Shown piece by piece: positions 7,456 through 15,159 of a DNA stretch of 31,019 nucleotides (the first letter of the stretch is position 1; each line of letters starts with the position of its first letter). The stretch is from CAYSJU01 sp964431495 (lineage in GTDB: Bacteria; Omnitrophota; Gorgyraeia; Tantalellales; Tantalellaceae), in assembly GCA_964431495.1 (NCBI GenBank), contig CAYSJU010000024.1, positions 1 to 31,019 on the forward strand, in the 5' to 3' direction. The position numbers were made by a program, and so were the translations under genes. The notes beneath the pieces are model-generated. The model was not told the DNA's origin. It saw nothing but the letters and a program-made list of their open reading frames with translations, and did not search any database.

Positions 7456-7749
7456 TTACGTTCTGATCTCGCTGATCTTTTCCCGCAAGTAACTGAATCT
7501 GTTTGTAACGTAATATTGTCTTATGTCACTTTCAAGGATCGAACCCAATTTCACCTTGAAATCTTTGGCCTTAAATCCATTCAGGAGTTCTTTTACCTTT
7601 AAAAGCTGTTCCCCGCTCAATCCGGGAATGGGGATGCCCTTCCTGAGCAGAAATTCTATATCGAAACAATCTCTTATCTCGCCTCTGTCCAGAAATGCCT
7701 CAACTTTATTTTTCATTGTCTGTTCAAGGATGTGCGCCTTTAATATCAC
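7456..7749 (-). pseudogene. C-terminal fragment of an AbiEii/AbiGii-type nucleotidyltransferase toxin
   Basis: 97 codons, opening at a GTG that overlaps the UDPGP stop (GTGA). The segment RGEIRDCFDIEFLLRKG resembles the region after the catalytic domain in AbiEii-family nucleotidyltransferases, which are usually around 200-300 residues. The N-terminal nucleotidyltransferase motif (GGT[AS]-type) is missing and no antitoxin partner lies beside it. No ribosome site precedes the GTG, so the overlap with the UDPGP gene is probably accidental. It is best read as a decayed remnant left by a deletion or insertion that also reached the 3' end of the UDPGP gene. The assignment is by pattern only; a short free-standing protein cannot be excluded. 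Confidence 0.5.
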
Positions 7750-9323
7750 TTGTCTGGTGGCGTATTTTGTAGGTAGGATACCCCTTTAGAAGGAGGCTGA
7801 CCCCTATCCTTCTCCTTTACCTCCACTGTCTGGAAATCGCGGGTAACCAGGATGCCGCGGTTTTTGCGAATAGCTGAAGGGAGATCTATGCTGGATAGCT
7901 CCTCTTTAAGCTGTTCCGGGGATATATAATCCGCTTCCCAGGGAAGTTCAAGCACGGTTGAATCAGGGATCTCAAGCTCGGGAAAAACCTCTCTCGCCAG
8001 TTTTTTCCAGTGATCGGACTGCAGTTTTTTCGCGGTTGACGGGGTCTCTACTTTGGCGTCTTCGTCACGTTTCTTAATGGCCGCGAACACGTCACAAGAT
8101 CCATAGGCCAGTTCTATCCCGTATCTTTTCTTGTTGCTGCTGGATCGTTCAAATTTATAGATAGGGACCTCGCTGCCGCTTAAGTCCCGGTCGGTCTTCT
8201 CCTCGACTGAATAGTGAATAGGGATGGAACCTGCCAGGCTCGACAACGTGACCAGGCGGAGACTTGGATCGCCGAACTCACAGGCGTTGATCTTATCGCT
8301 CGCGTCAACGTAATCAATGGATTCTTTTCTCTCGTTCAGTATTATCACATTACCCAGCCGGTCATGATAGGTCTTTTTCTTTTTGTCCCACTGGGTTTTT
8401 TTGACCATGCCCAGCGCAATATGCGCTCGTCCTTCTTTTTCGATATCCGGGTCGCGGCTCAACACGTGCTCCCCCACAAGATACTTATCCGCTAAAGGGT
8501 TGAGGAGATTATCCACATTCATGTACTGGACATATTCCACCCCGAAAGAGGCCAGCCATGTAACGACCTTTGCCTTGATAAGGCTCTCTATCTGCCCGGA
8601 CCAGACCAGGCCTTCAACACCTTCATCCGGGTTCAATATATAATCAAACGCGTCACCGTGCCCGTCGCCGCCCTGTTGAAGGCGTCCCGGGCTTTTCAAG
8701 AAGGCTTTCCCGTCTTGTTCCTTACCCGGTTCACGTATCAATACAGGCAGGACTTTCTGGCGGGTAAAGATCACCCGGTCGAGTATTTTCTCCCATTCGG
8801 GCAGGCCGCGGATGTAATCAATGGTCTCTTTTTCCGTCTGCTCGCTTATCATGAATACAAGCGGATACATCCTCTCGTGCCCGTAAACACGTGCTGCTGC
8901 CTGGAACTTTCGGATCAGGGCCAGGTAGAGCGGCTCCCCGCTCAACGGTGTTGCCGGGAAGATTCCCTTGGGATGGTCGTACTTAAGACCCGAACCCGTT
9001 CCTCCGGCAACAACTATACCGGCGAATTTTGTCCTTCCTCCGGAAGCGCCCCATCTTAATATTTCCGCTCCCTTTTCTCCTGCTTTCTGTCTTCTCTCTT
9101 TGATTGGTTCTGAAGGGATAAAACCTGTAGTATCAAGCGCGAGCTCTTCTTTTTCAACAACAAGCTTCCCGTAAAGATCGCCGACAAGGGACCAGTCCGC
9201 GCATTCAATATCATGGAGCAGGCTCTCTTTCCGGGGTTCAGTGAGGCCTTCCCAGCCGTCGAGCAGGTGTTCCTGGCCGTACCTGGCCAGAAGTTCTTTG
9301 AGTTCAGGCAATAGAGGACTCAT
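7746..9323 (-). CDS. UDPGP-family UTP:sugar-1-phosphate uridylyltransferase
   Basis: 525 residues. The nucleotide-binding signature GGTGSGLKYDHPKGIFP (about residues 107-123) corresponds to the GGxGTRLGxxxPKGxF loop of eukaryote-type UDP-GlcNAc/UDP-sugar pyrophosphorylases; the usual Arg of the loop is replaced by Gly-Leu. MNVDNLLNPLAD fits the metal/uridine-binding strand. It is the last gene of a galP/galK/galE operon that has no galT, so a plausible role is making UDP-galactose (or UDP-glucose) directly from UTP and the sugar 1-phosphate. The start at 9323 follows GGAGAGG, and the gene overlaps galE by 20 nt. The last 25 or so residues are low in conserved character and encoded by repeat-like DNA next to the AbiEii fragment, so the natural C-terminus may be altered. 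The family is well supported; substrate choice is not. Confidence 0.85.
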   Translation of the reverse strand: MSPLLPELKELLARYGQEHLLDGWEGLTEPRKESLLHDIECADWSLVGDLYGKLVVEKEELALDTTGFIPSEPIKERRQKAGEKGAEILRWGASGGRTKFAGIVVAGGTGSGLKYDHPKGIFPATPLSGEPLYLALIRKFQAAARVYGHERMYPLVFMISEQTEKETIDYIRGLPEWEKILDRVIFTRQKVLPVLIREPGKEQDGKAFLKSPGRLQQGGDGHGDAFDYILNPDEGVEGLVWSGQIESLIKAKVVTWLASFGVEYVQYMNVDNLLNPLADKYLVGEHVLSRDPDIEKEGRAHIALGMVKKTQWDKKKKTYHDRLGNVIILNERKESIDYVDASDKINACEFGDPSLRLVTLSSLAGSIPIHYSVEEKTDRDLSGSEVPIYKFERSSSNKKRYGIELAYGSCDVFAAIKKRDEDAKVETPSTAKKLQSDHWKKLAREVFPELEIPDSTVLELPWEADYISPEQLKEELSSIDLPSAIRKNRGILVTRDFQTVEVKEKDRGQPPSKGVSYLQNTPPDK

Positions 9324-10458
9324 GGGCCAACCTCTCCATGATCTCGTCTTTTATTCTTTGAGGGATAACCTTATTTTTGGACAGTTCTTTTTTTATTTTT
9401 TGGGTGACTTCTTTTTCATCGGCCCGCGGCAGGGGTTTTGGCTCCAGCGCCTCTTCCGGCCTTTTTTTGTACCATTCAGCGGCTGCTTTCAGTATCTCTT
9501 CTATGTCGCTGTTCTGAAGGTTCCAGCCAGAGGCGTTCCGGAACGCCTCTGATAAAGCCACGAGTTTATCAGGATCGCCGGGCCTTCTGTCCACAAATTC
9601 GGGTTCTGCTTTCACTCCAAGGATTTTTCCCACTTCCCGTATAATAGCGCCCACGGTAAACCCGCTGCCGCTTCCCAGATTATACGCCCGGTCGATCGCT
9701 TCCTTGCCGGTCAATTCAAGCGCCAGTCTATGCGCCCGGGCCAGGTCCACGATACTGATAAAATCCCGCAGGCAGGTCCCGTCCTTAGTATCATAATCAT
9801 TCCCGAATACCTTTGCCTTCTCTCCCCGGACTACCATGTCTATCGCGTTCGGGATAAGATGTGATTCGGGGAAATGCGCCTCGCCGAGTTCCCCGTCAAG
9901 AGAAGCGCCTGCCGCGTTAAAATATCTTAGCGCGACCCACTCGATGCTGAACCGCTCCTGGTATGACCCTATCATCCGTTCCATGGCCAGTTTGGTGTAT
10001 CCGTAGGGATTGATGGGGCGTGTGGGAGCGTCTTCGTGTATAGGGACATTATCCGGATTGCCGTAAACCGCGGCTGAGGATGAGAATATGATGCGTTTTA
10101 CGCCGGCTCCGGCCATTGCGTCAAGAAGATGGATGGTGTTAATGATATTGTTGTAGAAATAAAGCGCGGGGTGCTCGACAGATTCCCCTACCTCGATAAA
10201 AGCGGCAAAATGGATGACCGCGCTGAATTTGTCGCGGGTAAATACTTCCTTGAGGAATTTCGTGTCCCCAATATCTCCCTGTTCAAGCCCGAAACTTTTT
10301 CCCTTTTCTTTGGCGAAGGCCCGGTTACGCTCCACCGCGAATTTTCTGCCCTTCACGAAACTATCCAGGACCACTACATCGTATCCATTGTTCAGGAGTT
10401 CGCGCGCGGTCACGCTTCCGATATACCCTGCTCCTCCGGTAACAAGGATCGTGGCCAT
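9304..10458 (-). CDS. galE: UDP-glucose 4-epimerase with C-terminal extension
   Basis: 384 residues. An NAD-binding GGAGYIGS motif sits at the N-terminus, and the catalytic YGYTKLAME motif (YxxxK) follows SSSAAVYG. RYFNAAGA and RRPGDPDKLVA are typical of GalE, which interconverts UDP-galactose and UDP-glucose in the cytoplasm. Usual length is about 330 residues; here some 55 extra, highly charged residues (rich in Lys and Glu, ending KDEIMERLAHESSIA) follow the catalytic domain. The start codon overlaps the galK stop in TAATG, indicating coupling. The 3' end overlaps the UDPGP gene by 20 nt. The extension may dock the enzyme to a partner, but nothing in the sequence proves it. Confidence 0.95.
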   Translation of the reverse strand: MATILVTGGAGYIGSVTARELLNNGYDVVVLDSFVKGRKFAVERNRAFAKEKGKSFGLEQGDIGDTKFLKEVFTRDKFSAVIHFAAFIEVGESVEHPALYFYNNIINTIHLLDAMAGAGVKRIIFSSSAAVYGNPDNVPIHEDAPTRPINPYGYTKLAMERMIGSYQERFSIEWVALRYFNAAGASLDGELGEAHFPESHLIPNAIDMVVRGEKAKVFGNDYDTKDGTCLRDFISIVDLARAHRLALELTGKEAIDRAYNLGSGSGFTVGAIIREVGKILGVKAEPEFVDRRPGDPDKLVALSEAFRNASGWNLQNSDIEEILKAAAEWYKKRPEEALEPKPLPRADEKEVTQKIKKELSKNKVIPQRIKDEIMERLAHESSIA

Positions 10459-11609
10459 TACATGACCTCTCGCGCTCCCTGGGAAGGGATGGAGATATAG
10501 ACCTCCGGCTTGATACCGGTCGCTTCTTCGTAGCGGCGGGGGATCTGTGAACAGAAATCATCCACCTCGTCATTCGTGACCAGGTTGACCGTGCAGCCGC
10601 CGAACCCGCCGCCCGTCATCCGGGCTCCCAGGCATCCTGTCAGAGCATTGGCTGTCCCGACCATGACATCAAGCTCGGGGCAGCTAACCTCATAATCCAC
10701 CTTAAGGCTTTCATGAGAACTGTTCATGAGCCGGCCGAAACGTTTGAAATCGGCTTTTTCAAGGGCTTTCAGTGAATCAACGACCCGTTGATCTTCGGAG
10801 ATAACGTGGCGGCAGCGTTTTCTCACTGCTTCTGGAAGGGCCTGGGCGCTTTTCTCCAACTCTTTTAAGGTGACGTCGCGCAGGGCCTGGATATCCGGGT
10901 GATCTTTTTTCAGGATACGGACCCCCTCTTCGCATTCAGCGCGTCTTTTATTGTATTCAGAAGCGCCCAGCTCATGTTTCACCATGGTATTACATATGAC
11001 TATCATGACCCGGTCGGACGGCAGCGGGACCTGCGTGTATTCAAGCGACCGGCAGTCCAGAAAAAGCGCGTGGTCCTTCTCACCGTGAAGAGAAATGAAC
11101 TGGTCCATTATCCCGCAGTTCATGCCCACGAACTTGTTCTCCGCGGCCTGGCATAAAAGCGCCAATGCATCCTTCTCCATCTTTTTATTCACCGTGCTAA
11201 GAAAAGCCAGTGCTGAGGCGACCTCAATAGCGGCTGAGGAACTTAAACCGGCTCCGATGGGCACCGCGCTGTCTATCAGAAGATCCGCGCCTGTCAGGCG
11301 TATCCCTTCCACCTCAAGCATGCGGGCCACGCCCGCGGTGTAATCGCCCCAGTGGTCCCTCTTCTCCGTGTTATTATCCAGAGAGAACGAGATGGCGTCG
11401 TCCATGTTTACAGAGCGCGCGGTTACCTGGCGGTCCGTACGCGGCCGGACAGCGACATCAACGGAATACTCAACAGCCATTGGAAAGACAAACCCATCAT
11501 TGTAGTCCGTGTGCTCCCCTATGAGGTTGACGCGGCCGGGCGCGGAAAAGACGCGGGGCACGCCGGTATAATACTCCTGAAAACGATCAATGATCGTGCT
11601 TATCCCCAT
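10458..11609 (-). CDS. galK: Galactokinase (GHMP family)
   Basis: 383 residues, the normal length. The galactokinase signature GRVNLIGEHTDYND is at residues 25-38, the ATP-binding PIGAGLSSSAA at 117-127 and the C-terminal GHMP motif MTGGGFGGC follows ARM. The enzyme phosphorylates galactose to galactose 1-phosphate, the first committed step after uptake by the upstream symporter. It lies 24 nt after the Cache-like gene and couples to galE through TAATG. The ribosome site (GGAAAA) is weak. No feature is unusual; the assignment is secure from three motifs and context. Confidence 0.96.
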   Translation of the reverse strand: MGISTIIDRFQEYYTGVPRVFSAPGRVNLIGEHTDYNDGFVFPMAVEYSVDVAVRPRTDRQVTARSVNMDDAISFSLDNNTEKRDHWGDYTAGVARMLEVEGIRLTGADLLIDSAVPIGAGLSSSAAIEVASALAFLSTVNKKMEKDALALLCQAAENKFVGMNCGIMDQFISLHGEKDHALFLDCRSLEYTQVPLPSDRVMIVICNTMVKHELGASEYNKRRAECEEGVRILKKDHPDIQALRDVTLKELEKSAQALPEAVRKRCRHVISEDQRVVDSLKALEKADFKRFGRLMNSSHESLKVDYEVSCPELDVMVGTANALTGCLGARMTGGGFGGCTVNLVTNDEVDDFCSQIPRRYEEATGIKPEVYISIPSQGAREVM

Positions 11610-11633
11610 TTATTTTTTTCCATGATCCCCATC

Positions 11634-12629
11634 CTAATCCGCGAGATAAATACCTGATACCACTATGTATACCTTACCGTCCGGCGCCTCGACCGCCTTT
11701 TCATAAGAGATCTTCCGGGACAGCTTTTTTCCCCCGGGTTTTGGGAAATAATACGCGGACCATATGGGTTTTCTCGCTTCCGCGGCCGCTTTCCAGTTTT
11801 TGATAAATTCCTCGCGTGAACGCGGATATGAACCTGCTGCCAGCATCTCCAGGGCCTTGTCCATGCTCGCAGCGATCACGGGGTAATGGCCCGGAGACTG
11901 AAAAGGGGGTAGATCCCAAACATCAATATTCTCGGCCTGCGGGACCCCGGGATCCAGCAGCACCTTTCCCTCACCGCTAAGCACGGATACAAAGGTGTCT
12001 TCGAACCGGAAAACGGAATTTTTGTCCTGGAGAATGGGGAAGCAGTTTTTGCCTTCAATCCTGATCAACGCGCATCCCGTGTTTACCAGTTCCATGACAA
12101 AATACTTCTGCATGAGAAAGTTATCGGTTCCCGCGCCGACCACGTAGGGCCTCCCCCCGGGCGTTACGGCGACCACACTGGCATAGTGAAAGTCTGCGCC
12201 GCTCGGATCATGTGTAAACCTGAAAATGTCCACTTCCTCCGTATCGGGCCCTTCAGCCGCCGCCTTTATGAACGGCCTGCCGTTCACCATCGGCATGTGC
12301 AGGGCGTTCTCTCCAACGTCTTCCGGTGGAGGATAAACGACAAACTTGCCTTTATCCGCAATGCCGTGCTTTGCCTCGGCAACATAAATACCGTGCTCGG
12401 CCCCGGTCCATTTGTCGGCGTCCCTGTTAAATTCGTGGAAGGCTTTTTCCCCTTTGTCCTCTATCAGGTTTTTCGCGGCATGTACCTTCTGCTTGAGCTT
12501 GTTCACTTTCTCGTTTTCGCCCTGCTTATTAACGTCAACGGACTGCTTCTGCTGTGCAAAACTCGGCCCGCCCGCCAGGTAAAAGCCTGTCATCAAAGTG
12601 ACAAACAGAATAAAAGTTCTCTTCTTCAT
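11634..12629 (-). CDS. Secreted Cache-like sensory/binding protein in the galactose operon
   Basis: 331 residues from the ATG at 12629, chosen because AGGAGG lies just upstream; an ORF start at 12650 would overlap galP. Residues 1-25 form a Sec signal peptide (basic start, hydrophobic core, ending PSFAQQ). A charged helix follows (about 25-60), then two similar units: one with KGEKAFHEF...GIYVAE...GKFVVYPPPEDVGE, and a later one with EEFIKNWK...KPIWSAYYFPKPGGKKLSR and ISYEKAVEAPDGKVYIVVSGIYL. These patterns resemble single-Cache domains, extracellular ligand-binding modules normally joined to chemoreceptors or kinases. Here there is no membrane anchor or signalling domain, so it would be a periplasmic binding protein. 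Placement between galP and galK suggests a role in sugar sensing or uptake. Domain call moderate, role inferred. Confidence 0.7.
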   Translation of the reverse strand: MKKRTFILFVTLMTGFYLAGGPSFAQQKQSVDVNKQGENEKVNKLKQKVHAAKNLIEDKGEKAFHEFNRDADKWTGAEHGIYVAEAKHGIADKGKFVVYPPPEDVGENALHMPMVNGRPFIKAAAEGPDTEEVDIFRFTHDPSGADFHYASVVAVTPGGRPYVVGAGTDNFLMQKYFVMELVNTGCALIRIEGKNCFPILQDKNSVFRFEDTFVSVLSGEGKVLLDPGVPQAENIDVWDLPPFQSPGHYPVIAASMDKALEMLAAGSYPRSREEFIKNWKAAAEARKPIWSAYYFPKPGGKKLSRKISYEKAVEAPDGKVYIVVSGIYLAD

Positions 12630-12646
12630 CCCGTCCTCCTTACAGA

Positions 12647-14068
12647 TCAACGTCCGATCCTGACCAGCCGTTTTCCGGACATAAGGTTGTCTTCTATCTT
12701 TTCCAGCGACACCCCCTTGGTTTCAGGCACAAAAATAAACAGGACTATTATGAACACAACGTTCAACCCCCCGTAAAGCCAGAACGTGTGCGCGGGTCCC
12801 GCGACCTGGAGGAGGGTCAGGAACGTTGCCCCGATGATCGCGTTACACACCCAGTTGGTCGCGGTGCTGATGGTGATACCAAAATCACGGCCGCTCAGGG
12901 GATATATCTCCGAACAGATGACCCAGATAATTGGCCCGGCGCTCATCGCAAAACCGACAATGAACATCAATAAAGCGGCGATCCCGATAAACTGCAGCGT
13001 GTGAGAAGTCTGCATCCCGAAGTGGAACATCAGCCCCAGGGTCCCCATACTGAGCCCCATGACGCAAAACCCGGCGAAGAGTATGGGTTTCCTGCCGATC
13101 TTGTCCACAAGAGCGATTGCGATAAAGGTGGCCAGAACATTGATCAGGCCCACCAGGACCGTTCCCCACATGGCTTCGACCGCGGAAGTGAACCCTGCAA
13201 GATTGAATATTTTGGGAGCGTAGTACATCACCACGTTCATACCGGTAAACTGCTGTATTGCCTGCAGCGCGATCCCCAGAAAAATAACTTTACGGAATTG
13301 TTTGTTGCTTAAAAAAAGCTGGAATCCGCCCTGTTTGGTCTCAATCGTTTCTTCTATGGCTTCCAGTTCCGCTTCCACTTCATCCGCGTGCCTGAGCTTC
13401 TCCAATACGGCCCTGGCGCTTTTCTTCCTGCCCGCAAGGACCAGCCAGCGCGGGCTTTTGGGTAGAAGGTATATCCCGACGAACATCAGTACCGAAGGAA
13501 TGACCAGTATCCCCAGCATAACGCGCCAGTGCCCACCGTAACTTAAAAATGTGTCGCTTAAATACGCCGCTAATATACCGATAGTTATCATCAGCTGATA
13601 CATGGATATAAGGCCTCCCCTGATGCGCTGTGGAGCCATCTCCGCAAGATAAAGCGGCGCGGTAAAGGATGCCATACCAACGGCCACACCAAGGAACAGC
13701 CTGACGGCCATCAATATATCGGCGTTGGGCGCAACCGAGGAAAGGACCGACCCCAGAGCGAAGATCACCGCGCTTACCAGGAGCGCGTCTTTCCGCCCCC
13801 ATCTGCGGGAGATCAGCCCGCTCAAAAGCGTACCTATGACGGCGCCGACAAGGAGGGAACTCACCACGAATTCCTGCGCCAGTGTGGTCGCCTGGAACTG
13901 TTTGGCGATGAACGGAAGCGCTCCGGAAATAACGCCGATATCAAGTCCGAATAAGAGCCCTGCCAGCGCGGCCGTAAACGCGACCACGTAAACCAGCTTT
14001 TTGCTCTTTCTGGCCTCTTTTAATTCTCCGGCCACAAGTTCGTCTGCCCGAACAATATTCTCATTCAT
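12647..14068 (-). CDS. galP: GalP/XylE-type sugar:proton symporter (MFS)
   Basis: 473 residues with twelve predicted membrane segments. Sugar-porter hallmarks are present: LLFGLDIGVISGALPF in the first segment, RRWGRKDAL in loop 2-3, PKSPRWLV at the central loop, QQFTGMNVVMYYAPKIF in segment 7, DKIGRKPIL in loop 8-9 and VPETKGVSLE near the C-terminus. Many stretches match E. coli GalP closely (for example LYLAEMAPQRIRGG, ISMYQLMITIGIL and LLMFIVGFAMSAGPIIWV), so galactose/glucose import is likely. AGGAGG precedes the ATG. It is the first gene of the minus-strand galactose operon and is transcribed divergently from galM across a 126-bp gap. The family is certain and the preferred sugar likely. 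Confidence 0.92.
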   Translation of the reverse strand: MNENIVRADELVAGELKEARKSKKLVYVVAFTAALAGLLFGLDIGVISGALPFIAKQFQATTLAQEFVVSSLLVGAVIGTLLSGLISRRWGRKDALLVSAVIFALGSVLSSVAPNADILMAVRLFLGVAVGMASFTAPLYLAEMAPQRIRGGLISMYQLMITIGILAAYLSDTFLSYGGHWRVMLGILVIPSVLMFVGIYLLPKSPRWLVLAGRKKSARAVLEKLRHADEVEAELEAIEETIETKQGGFQLFLSNKQFRKVIFLGIALQAIQQFTGMNVVMYYAPKIFNLAGFTSAVEAMWGTVLVGLINVLATFIAIALVDKIGRKPILFAGFCVMGLSMGTLGLMFHFGMQTSHTLQFIGIAALLMFIVGFAMSAGPIIWVICSEIYPLSGRDFGITISTATNWVCNAIIGATFLTLLQVAGPAHTFWLYGGLNVVFIIVLFIFVPETKGVSLEKIEDNLMSGKRLVRIGR

Positions 14069-14155
14069 AGCCCCCTCCTTTTTTCGGGTTAATTTGAAAA
14101 TAAGCTTATCATAAAAAGTGACGCTAGACCAGTATTCGCACGTAATATGTCATAG

Positions 14156-14175
14156 GGGTTTGATAAATCAAACCC
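14156..14175. repeat. GGGTTTGAT palindromic repeat, copy 2
   Basis: GGGTTTGATAAATCAAACCC has 9-bp perfect arms around AA and lies in the divergent galP/galM gap. It overlaps the proposed -35 of galM. It nearly matches the copy at 7343-7362, which is upstream of the peptide operon. It may be a dispersed repeat, or a shared operator because both copies sit upstream of operons. Confidence 0.7.
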
Positions 14176-14189
14176 TTACAATGTATAAT
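14160..14189 (+). promoter_or_regulatory. Candidate promoter of galM, implying a leaderless transcript
   Basis: TTGATA (14160-14165), an 18-nt spacer and a perfect TATAAT (14184-14189) lie so that only 5 nt separate the -10 box from the ATG at 14195. No Shine-Dalgarno sequence precedes the ATG. Transcription would begin at or next to the start codon. Confidence 0.55.
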
Positions 14190-14194
14190 ATAGT

Positions 14195-15097
14195 ATGGTG
14201 ATGATACCGCTTGAGAACAAAATATTGCGCGTGCTTATCGATCCTGAAAAAGGCGCTGGTATCATGGCGCTCTTCGCGAAGCGGGATGGAGCTCTTCTTC
14301 CGCTCATGCCGGACGCGCGGCAGGAAAGCACTCAACTGGACTCATCCTGTTTTCTGATGATACCCTACTCCAACCGGATAGAGAACGGGACTTTCTCCTT
14401 CGAAGGAAAGGAGTACCGGCTTGCCGATAGCGAGAACCACGCCCTACACGGAGACACGCGGTTCCGAGCCTGGTCCACGGAAGAGGTCACCAGAACCCGT
14501 ATCTCCTGTGAGTTCCACTCCAGCTCTTATCCGGATATTAACTGGCCCTGGCCGTTCGAAGCGTACGCGGGATACAGCCTTGAGGGAAACGTGTTTTCCT
14601 CGCAGCTTATACTCTGGAACCGCGGTGATCCGCGGATGCCGGCCGGGTTTGGCTGGCACCCCTATTTCAACCGGTATATCACCCGTGAGGGGGAACCCGT
14701 GTATCTCTCTATGAAGGTCAAAAGCGCTTACCCTGATGCCAATGATAACCGGATCCCGTCCGGCCCGGCCGGACCGGTTCCGCCTGAACAGGATTTTTCA
14801 AAGGAAAGACCCCTCCCGACCGACCGTTTTATTGATACGTGTTTCCAGGGATACGACGGCAACGGATATATCACCTGGCCCGAGAGCCGGATCAAACTCA
14901 GCTTCAGCTGCTCACCCGTGTGCACGCATCTGGTCATGTATAATCCGCTCAACACGCCGTATTTCGCGGTTGAACCGGTGACTAACGCGAATAACGGCGT
15001 GAACCTTTATGATCGGGGTGAGCCGGATAGCGGTGTGGTGATCCTTGCGCCGGGCGAAAGCCTCAAAGCGCGGTTTGAACTGCGGGTAGAAAAATAG
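14195..15097 (+). CDS. galM: Aldose 1-epimerase (mutarotase)
   Basis: 300 residues. Family motifs include IPYSNRIENGTF (Arg61), ALHG with His85, GWHPYF with His155, and FAVEPVTNANNG with the catalytic Glu near residue 260. The enzyme converts beta- to alpha-galactose so that galactokinase can use it, matching the divergent galactose operon. In-frame ATG or GTG codons at 14195, 14198 and 14201 all could start it; the first is given because a -10 box ends 5 nt before it. The TAG stop lies inside the left arm of the long inverted repeat at 15090-15159, shared with the convergent GH3 gene. Confidence 0.92.
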   Translation: MVMIPLENKILRVLIDPEKGAGIMALFAKRDGALLPLMPDARQESTQLDSSCFLMIPYSNRIENGTFSFEGKEYRLADSENHALHGDTRFRAWSTEEVTRTRISCEFHSSSYPDINWPWPFEAYAGYSLEGNVFSSQLILWNRGDPRMPAGFGWHPYFNRYITREGEPVYLSMKVKSAYPDANDNRIPSGPAGPVPPEQDFSKERPLPTDRFIDTCFQGYDGNGYITWPESRIKLSFSCSPVCTHLVMYNPLNTPYFAVEPVTNANNGVNLYDRGEPDSGVVILAPGESLKARFELRVEK

Positions 15098-15159
15098 AGA
15101 CAGCGACCATTTTTAAGCGAAGTAAAAAATAGCGAAAAATGGTCGCTGTCCCTATTTTT
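15090..15159. repeat. Long inverted repeat, probable bidirectional terminator between galM and GH3
   Basis: Arms 15090-15114 and 15135-15159 are 25 bp with a single A/G difference that still pairs as a G-U wobble in RNA. The loop is 20 nt. Each arm begins AAAAATAG on its own strand, and that TAG is the stop codon of galM on one side and of the GH3 gene on the other. The A/T-rich ends make it suitable as a terminator in both directions. Confidence 0.85.
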
